A DNA stretch of 8,217 nucleotides from NCBI GenBank assembly GCA_016202785.1, contig JACQOC010000077.1, forward strand, positions 1 through 8,217. The letters run 5' to 3'. This DNA is from Candidatus Aenigmatarchaeota archaeon. GTDB taxonomy: Archaea > Aenigmatarchaeota > Aenigmatarchaeia > QMZP01. Every line of letters starts with the position of its first letter. Position 1 is the first letter of the stretch. Made by a program: the position numbers and the translations under genes. The notes under the pieces are model-generated. The model was not told the origin of the DNA and ran no database searches. It saw only the letters and a program-made list of their open reading frames with translations. This document shows, in pieces, positions 5,620 to 8,217 of this stretch.

Positions 5620-6296
5620 AGCTGGCGATACTATATTCCGGCGGGAAAGACTCAACTTTAACGGCCTATAGGGCGCTACAGGACGGCCACCAGATTGTCC
5701 GGCTCATCGCTTTCCAGGCGCAAAATCCGGAGAGCTACATGTTCCATTACCCCAACATCCACCTGGCAGAACTGCAGGCCAAAGCCATGGGTTTCGACCT
5801 GCTCATGCAGCCGACGGCAGGCATCAAGGAGCTGGATCTGCAGGACATCAAGGCTGCGCTAAGCTCGATTAAGGGCATCCAGGGTGTCGGCGCAGGGGCG
5901 TTGGCCAGCGCCTACCAGTACGAACGGGTCAAGGCCATCTGCCACGGGCTTGGGCTGCAGGCCTATGCGCCGCTCTGGCACATCGACCCCAGGCAGGAAT
6001 GGCAAGAGCTGCTGGACAGCGGTTTCAGGGTAATCATCACCTCGGTTGCGGCGGACGGCCTGGGCCGGGATTGGCTGGGCAAGGAGATAACCAAACAGTC
6101 GTTCAAGCAACTGGAGCAGGCCAGCAGCAAGCATGGTTTCCATCTGGGTGGGGAAGGCGGCGAATTTGAAACGCTGGTCATTGATGCGCCGCTTTTCCGG
6201 CAACGGCTGGAAGTGCTGCGGAGCTCTATAGCCTGGAACGGGGAAACGGATTCCGGCTTGCTGAAAATAAGCCGGGCAGAACTGGTGGAAAAATGA
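5616..6296 (+). CDS. dph6: Diphthine-ammonia ligase (Dph6-type, PP-loop ATPase)
   Basis: This 226-residue adenine-nucleotide alpha-hydrolase family enzyme carries out the last step of diphthamide synthesis in the characterised eukaryotic family: ATP-dependent amidation of diphthine on translation factor 2. The PP-loop SGGKDS is at residues 8-13. The family-specific stretch from GAGALASAYQYERVKAICH (92-110) leads to YAPLWH (117-122). The second signature, GEGGEFETLVIDAPL, lies at 179-193. Length is normal for the archaeal single-domain form; the eukaryotic enzyme carries extra C-terminal domains that are absent here. Its start ATGA overlaps the trm5 stop and follows a strong GGAGGTG, so it is translationally coupled as the third gene of the operon. 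It ends 8 nt from the stop of the convergent GNAT gene, leaving no room for a separate terminator. Other diphthamide genes (dph2, dph5) are not in the window. Family call firm; substrate by homology. Confidence 0.9.
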   Translation: MKLAILYSGGKDSTLTAYRALQDGHQIVRLIAFQAQNPESYMFHYPNIHLAELQAKAMGFDLLMQPTAGIKELDLQDIKAALSSIKGIQGVGAGALASAYQYERVKAICHGLGLQAYAPLWHIDPRQEWQELLDSGFRVIITSVAADGLGRDWLGKEITKQSFKQLEQASSKHGFHLGGEGGEFETLVIDAPLFRQRLEVLRSSIAWNGETDSGLLKISRAELVEK

Positions 6297-6586
6297 CCCT
6301 TAGCCTATAGGAGTATGGTCTTCGCCCAGATCTCGAAGGCGATGCCTTTCTTGTCAGCGGTCTGCTGCTCCATGCCGAAGCCGTTGGACGAGATTATTTT
6401 CCGCTTGTACTGGTCGCCGGCAAAGATATCGGTCCTTGCCGTCACCACGCCCTTCTCCGCGAAGTGGTTAAGGATGGTCTGCAGCAGCCTGGAACCGTGG
6501 CCCCGGCCGCGGTGCTCCGGCTCCACATAGACGTCGAAGATGCTCGCTTCCTTGTCCTTGACGCTGAAGTCAGCATAGCCTATAGG
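5665..6586. repeat. Dispersed palindrome CCTATAGG, three copies
   Basis: The octamer occurs at 5665-5672 (dph6), 6304-6311 (over the GNAT stop codon) and 6579-6586 (inside GNAT). The core CTATAG also occurs at 3121, 5397, 5411, 5417 and 6226. The copies fall in different reading frames, so one repeated amino acid motif cannot explain them. This entry spans the first to the last exact octamer. Confidence 0.5.
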
Positions 6587-6775
6587 CTTGCCGGCCAGCT
6601 CCATCACATAGATGTTGCTGCTCTTGGCTGCTTTTTTCTGGTCCAGATATTTGGCTACGTTGGCCGGCGTCAGGTCCGACTGCGACAGCAAGCTGCCTTC
6701 CTTGCGGTACTTGAACATCAATTCAGAAACGGCCTGGGAGTCAGAATTGTTGAACATCCGGATGGCAGGCTTCAT
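6305..6775 (-). CDS. GNAT-family N-acetyltransferase
   Basis: This 156-residue acetyl-CoA-dependent acyltransferase has the standard GNAT fold. Residues 4-45 are the variable N-terminal helices (IRMFNNSDSQAVSELMFKYR). Residues 55-83 give the central strands (IYVMELAGKPIGYADF, then ASIFDVYVEP). The acetyl-CoA pyrophosphate loop R-x-x-G-x-G is at 89-94 (RGRGHG), followed by the helix SRLLQTILNHFAEKG. The C-terminal part, KIISSNGFGMEQQT, is the usual late turn and strand. The substrate cannot be read from the sequence; small molecules, protein N-termini and lysines are all possible. The start at 6775 has a TATA-like box about 26-32 nt upstream, suggesting a leaderless transcript. It lies downstream of aIF5A on the same strand but with its own promoter, so a functional link to aIF5A is only positional. 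It converges with dph6, 8 nt apart. Confidence 0.88.
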   Translation of the reverse strand: MKPAIRMFNNSDSQAVSELMFKYRKEGSLLSQSDLTPANVAKYLDQKKAAKSSNIYVMELAGKPIGYADFSVKDKEASIFDVYVEPEHRGRGHGSRLLQTILNHFAEKGVVTARTDIFAGDQYKRKIISSNGFGMEQQTADKKGIAFEIWAKTILL

Positions 6776-6797
6776 AATGAGTTATTGCTGGCCGGCC

Positions 6798-6807
6798 CTT
6801 AATAAAT
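6798..6807 (-). promoter_or_regulatory. TATA-like box of the GNAT gene
   Basis: On the minus strand this reads ATTTATTAAG, about 23-32 nt before the ATG at 6775. No Shine-Dalgarno sequence is present, consistent with a leaderless transcript. Confidence 0.5.
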
Positions 6808-6827
6808 CTGCGTAATGCGCGCAGCGG

Positions 6828-6836
6828 AAAAACAAA
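6828..6836 (-). terminator. T-tract, possible aIF5A terminator
   Basis: The transcript strand reads TTTGTTTTT about 18 nt past the aIF5A stop, upstream of the GNAT TATA-like box. T-rich tracts terminate archaeal RNA polymerase without a hairpin. The tract is short, so the call is tentative. Confidence 0.35.
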
Positions 6837-6853
6837 TTGCCGATTGGCCAAAG

Positions 6854-7252
6854 CTATTGCGCGCCCTTGAATTCCTTGATCAGGGTGCGGCTCTCGATGC
6901 GCCAGTATCCTACTTCCTTGCCGGCCTCCAGCTTGCCCTTGAACTCTTCCGGTATCATGGTGTCAAAGGTGGAATAGTCCTCCAGGTCCATCAACTGCAC
7001 GGTGTCGCCAGAGATAGAGAGGATCTGCGCCTTCTTCTTCTCGATGATCGGGACGTCGACCGTGTCCACCGTCGGTTTGAGGATGTACCGGCGCTTGTTG
7101 TCGAAGATGCCCATGGTCTCGACCCGGGCCTTGGTGCTGCCGTGCTTGCCGGTCTTCGATTTCGCTATATCGATGACGGTGCACGGCTCGCCCTCGACCA
7201 TCACGTAATGGCCGGGCTTCAGCTCTTTTATCGCGACTGGTTTGGTTGCCAT
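6854..7252 (-). CDS. eif5A: Translation factor aIF5A (hypusinated)
   Basis: This 132-residue protein is archaeal IF5A, the homologue of bacterial EF-P, which binds the ribosome near the E site and relieves stalls such as polyproline. The N-terminal SH3-like domain (residues 1-70) carries the hypusine loop KTGKHGSTKAR. Lys36 in the GKHG context is the residue modified by deoxyhypusine synthase. The C-terminal OB fold covers about 71-132 (KKKAQILSISGDTVQLMDLEDY, then WRIESRTLIKEF). Length is normal. The ATG at 7252 gives the family-typical N-terminus; the frame remains open to 7459 but that extension is antisense-like and overlaps the deoxyhypusine synthase gene. It lies 43 nt downstream of deoxyhypusine synthase, with its own TATA-like box in the gap, so it can be transcribed independently of its modifying enzyme. 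Identification is secure. Confidence 0.97.
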   Translation of the reverse strand: MATKPVAIKELKPGHYVMVEGEPCTVIDIAKSKTGKHGSTKARVETMGIFDNKRRYILKPTVDTVDVPIIEKKKAQILSISGDTVQLMDLEDYSTFDTMIPEEFKGKLEAGKEVGYWRIESRTLIKEFKGAQ

Positions 7253-7278
7253 AGGATTGTTATAATGGGAAGCGTCGC

Positions 7279-7286
7279 TATTAATA
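7279..7286 (-). promoter_or_regulatory. TATA-like box of the aIF5A gene
   Basis: The palindromic TATTAATA lies 27-34 nt before the aIF5A ATG, within the 43-nt gap after deoxyhypusine synthase. No Shine-Dalgarno sequence precedes the ATG. A separate promoter would let the abundant factor be expressed above its enzyme. Confidence 0.5.
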
Positions 7287-7295
7287 CTTGACTGG

Positions 7296-8217
7296 CTACA
7301 GCCATTTGGCCGCAACCAAGGGCAGCAAAACGGTCGCATCGCCCTCGACGGTGATGAACTTGGCCGTCGGGCTGACCTTGCCCCAACTGATGGCCTCTTC
7401 CAGCCGCGCTCCTGATAAACTGCCGTCATATTCCTGCGCGGTGGTAATGTACACCGCATAGTCCAGGCCGCCCTTGAACTGGTTCCACCAGATCACATGG
7501 TGCTTGCTGATGCCGCCGCCGATCATTAAGGCGCCGGTCCTTTTTTTCGCGAACATCTCGCCGATCAGGTATTTCTCATCCTTGAACACGTCAACCCGGA
7601 AATCCTTGTGGTCCTGCATGAACATCGCCAGCTGCAGGCCAACGGCACCGTCGGTTATGCCGGGTATGATCACCGGAATGCCATTCTTGTACGACCAGTA
7701 GATTATCGACTGCTCCTTGTTCCTTTCCGGTTCCAGCCGCTTGCCGATCTCCCAGACCAGCTCGTAAGTCGCCAAGTCCTTTTTTCCTGAGTCGTAGATG
7801 TCCTTAAGCAATGGCCGCAGCTTGCCTTCGATTATCTCGCCGTAGCTGGCATTGGGGATGAAGATGTTGCCCAGCCGGTTGATGCCGCTCTTGCGCAGTT
7901 GCTTATCGTCGGCCGCGAAGCTTCCGGCATGGTAATCCTTCCAGATGCGCGCAAAATCGTGGTCCAGCGTCCCGCAAGTCGTCATCACCATCTGGAACCG
8001 CTTTTTCTTCAGCAGCTGTGCAACAATTCCCCTGGTGCCGGTAGAGATGATAGCGGCCGGGAACGAAAGGAGGTTGAAGCAGCCTTTTTCCGCAAACATT
8101 TTTCCCAGTATCTCAGCAGCTGTTGCCGTTTTCTTGGCGACGAAGCCGCCGGACTGCCCAAGCTGGCCAACCAGTTCGGCCAAGGTAGTGCTGCCATTGA
8201 TCTGCACATCCTTGACC
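7296..8217 (-). CDS. dys: Deoxyhypusine synthase, 5' end cut by window edge
   Basis: This enzyme transfers the aminobutyl group of spermidine, using NAD, to the aIF5A lysine, making deoxyhypusine. The window holds 306 codons. The true start lies beyond the right edge, because the frame continues upstream (V-K-D) through an apparent GTG at 8207 and typical family N-termini precede this point. Numbering from the first visible codon: SGGFVAKK is at 22-29, FPAAIISTGTRG at 52-63 and TTCGTLDHDFARIW at 79-92. The active-site region has GGGISKHH at 233-240, TTAQEYDGSLSGAR at 258-271, and ISWGK at 276-280. Lys280 is the conserved lysine that forms the enzyme-substrate imine intermediate in the family. 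All key motifs are intact and the C-terminus is complete. Its substrate aIF5A is the next gene, 43 nt downstream. The C-G-T-L-D-H-D form is the archaeal type. Identification is secure. Confidence 0.96.
   Translation of the reverse strand, partial: VKDVQINGSTTLAELVGQLGQSGGFVAKKTATAAEILGKMFAEKGCFNLLSFPAAIISTGTRGIVAQLLKKKRFQMVMTTCGTLDHDFARIWKDYHAGSFAADDKQLRKSGINRLGNIFIPNASYGEIIEGKLRPLLKDIYDSGKKDLATYELVWEIGKRLEPERNKEQSIIYWSYKNGIPVIIPGITDGAVGLQLAMFMQDHKDFRVDVFKDEKYLIGEMFAKKRTGALMIGGGISKHHVIWWNQFKGGLDYAVYITTAQEYDGSLSGARLEEAISWGKVSPTAKFITVEGDATVLLPLVAAKWL

Noticed and set aside
8205..8207. GTG as the start of deoxyhypusine synthase
   Set aside because: The frame stays open through the window edge with V-K-D, as in family members that have further N-terminal residues. 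The gene is cut by the window rather than starting here.
1..8217. tRNA genes, CRISPR repeats, transposons or phage genes
   Set aside because: No cloverleaf-like intergenic sequence, no regular spaced repeats and no transposase or integrase motifs were found. Gaps between genes are all under 130 bp.

Overview
This window comes from an archaeon. It carries archaeal translation factor aIF5A, an archaeal-type deoxyhypusine synthase, a Trm5-like tRNA methyltransferase and a diphthine-ammonia ligase. Most first genes have an AT-rich TATA-like box about 25-30 nt upstream of the start codon and no Shine-Dalgarno sequence, which is the leaderless archaeal pattern. Compact proteins, short intergenic gaps and about 60% GC over most of the window would fit a DPANN-type lineage (Micrarchaeota or Diapherotrites style). 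That placement is a guess.

Region 1 (1-2700, minus strand) encodes two secreted or envelope proteins. Upstream is a 513-residue protein with a signal/anchor segment, a CARDB-type beta-sandwich, a Cys-rich module and a charged coiled coil. It overlaps by 13 nt a second gene that runs off the left edge, with a signal peptide, an unassigned domain and two PKD-like domains. Composition changes sharply near position 1345, from about 60% GC to about 41% GC, and the change falls inside the first gene rather than at its end.

Region 2 (2743-4244, minus strand) holds a small PRC-barrel protein and a 346-residue AAA+ ATPase with a C-terminal winged helix. Both have the same 11-nt promoter element. The ATPase gene is divergent from region 3, and the 129-bp gap between them contains phased GTGAA repeats lying between the two TATA boxes.

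Region 3 (4245-6296, plus strand) is a tight operon: a 2H-family RNA 2',3'-cyclic phosphodiesterase (ThpR), a Trm5-family tRNA methyltransferase and a Dph6-type diphthine-ammonia ligase. The junctions are a 1-nt gap and an ATGA stop/start overlap.

Region 4 (6305-8217, minus strand) contains a GNAT acetyltransferase, aIF5A and the 3' part of deoxyhypusine synthase. The last two form a modifying enzyme and substrate pair. Together with Dph6 (diphthamide on aEF2) and Trm5 (m1G37 of tRNA), regions 3 and 4 cluster modifications that tune the elongating ribosome.

No tRNA, rRNA, CRISPR array, transposase or integrase was seen. The more unusual signals are the phased repeat in the divergent promoter with a near-copy 80 bp before trm5, an excess of the palindrome CCTATAGG, the composition break inside the secreted-protein gene, and a Trm5 that lacks its usual N-terminal domain.
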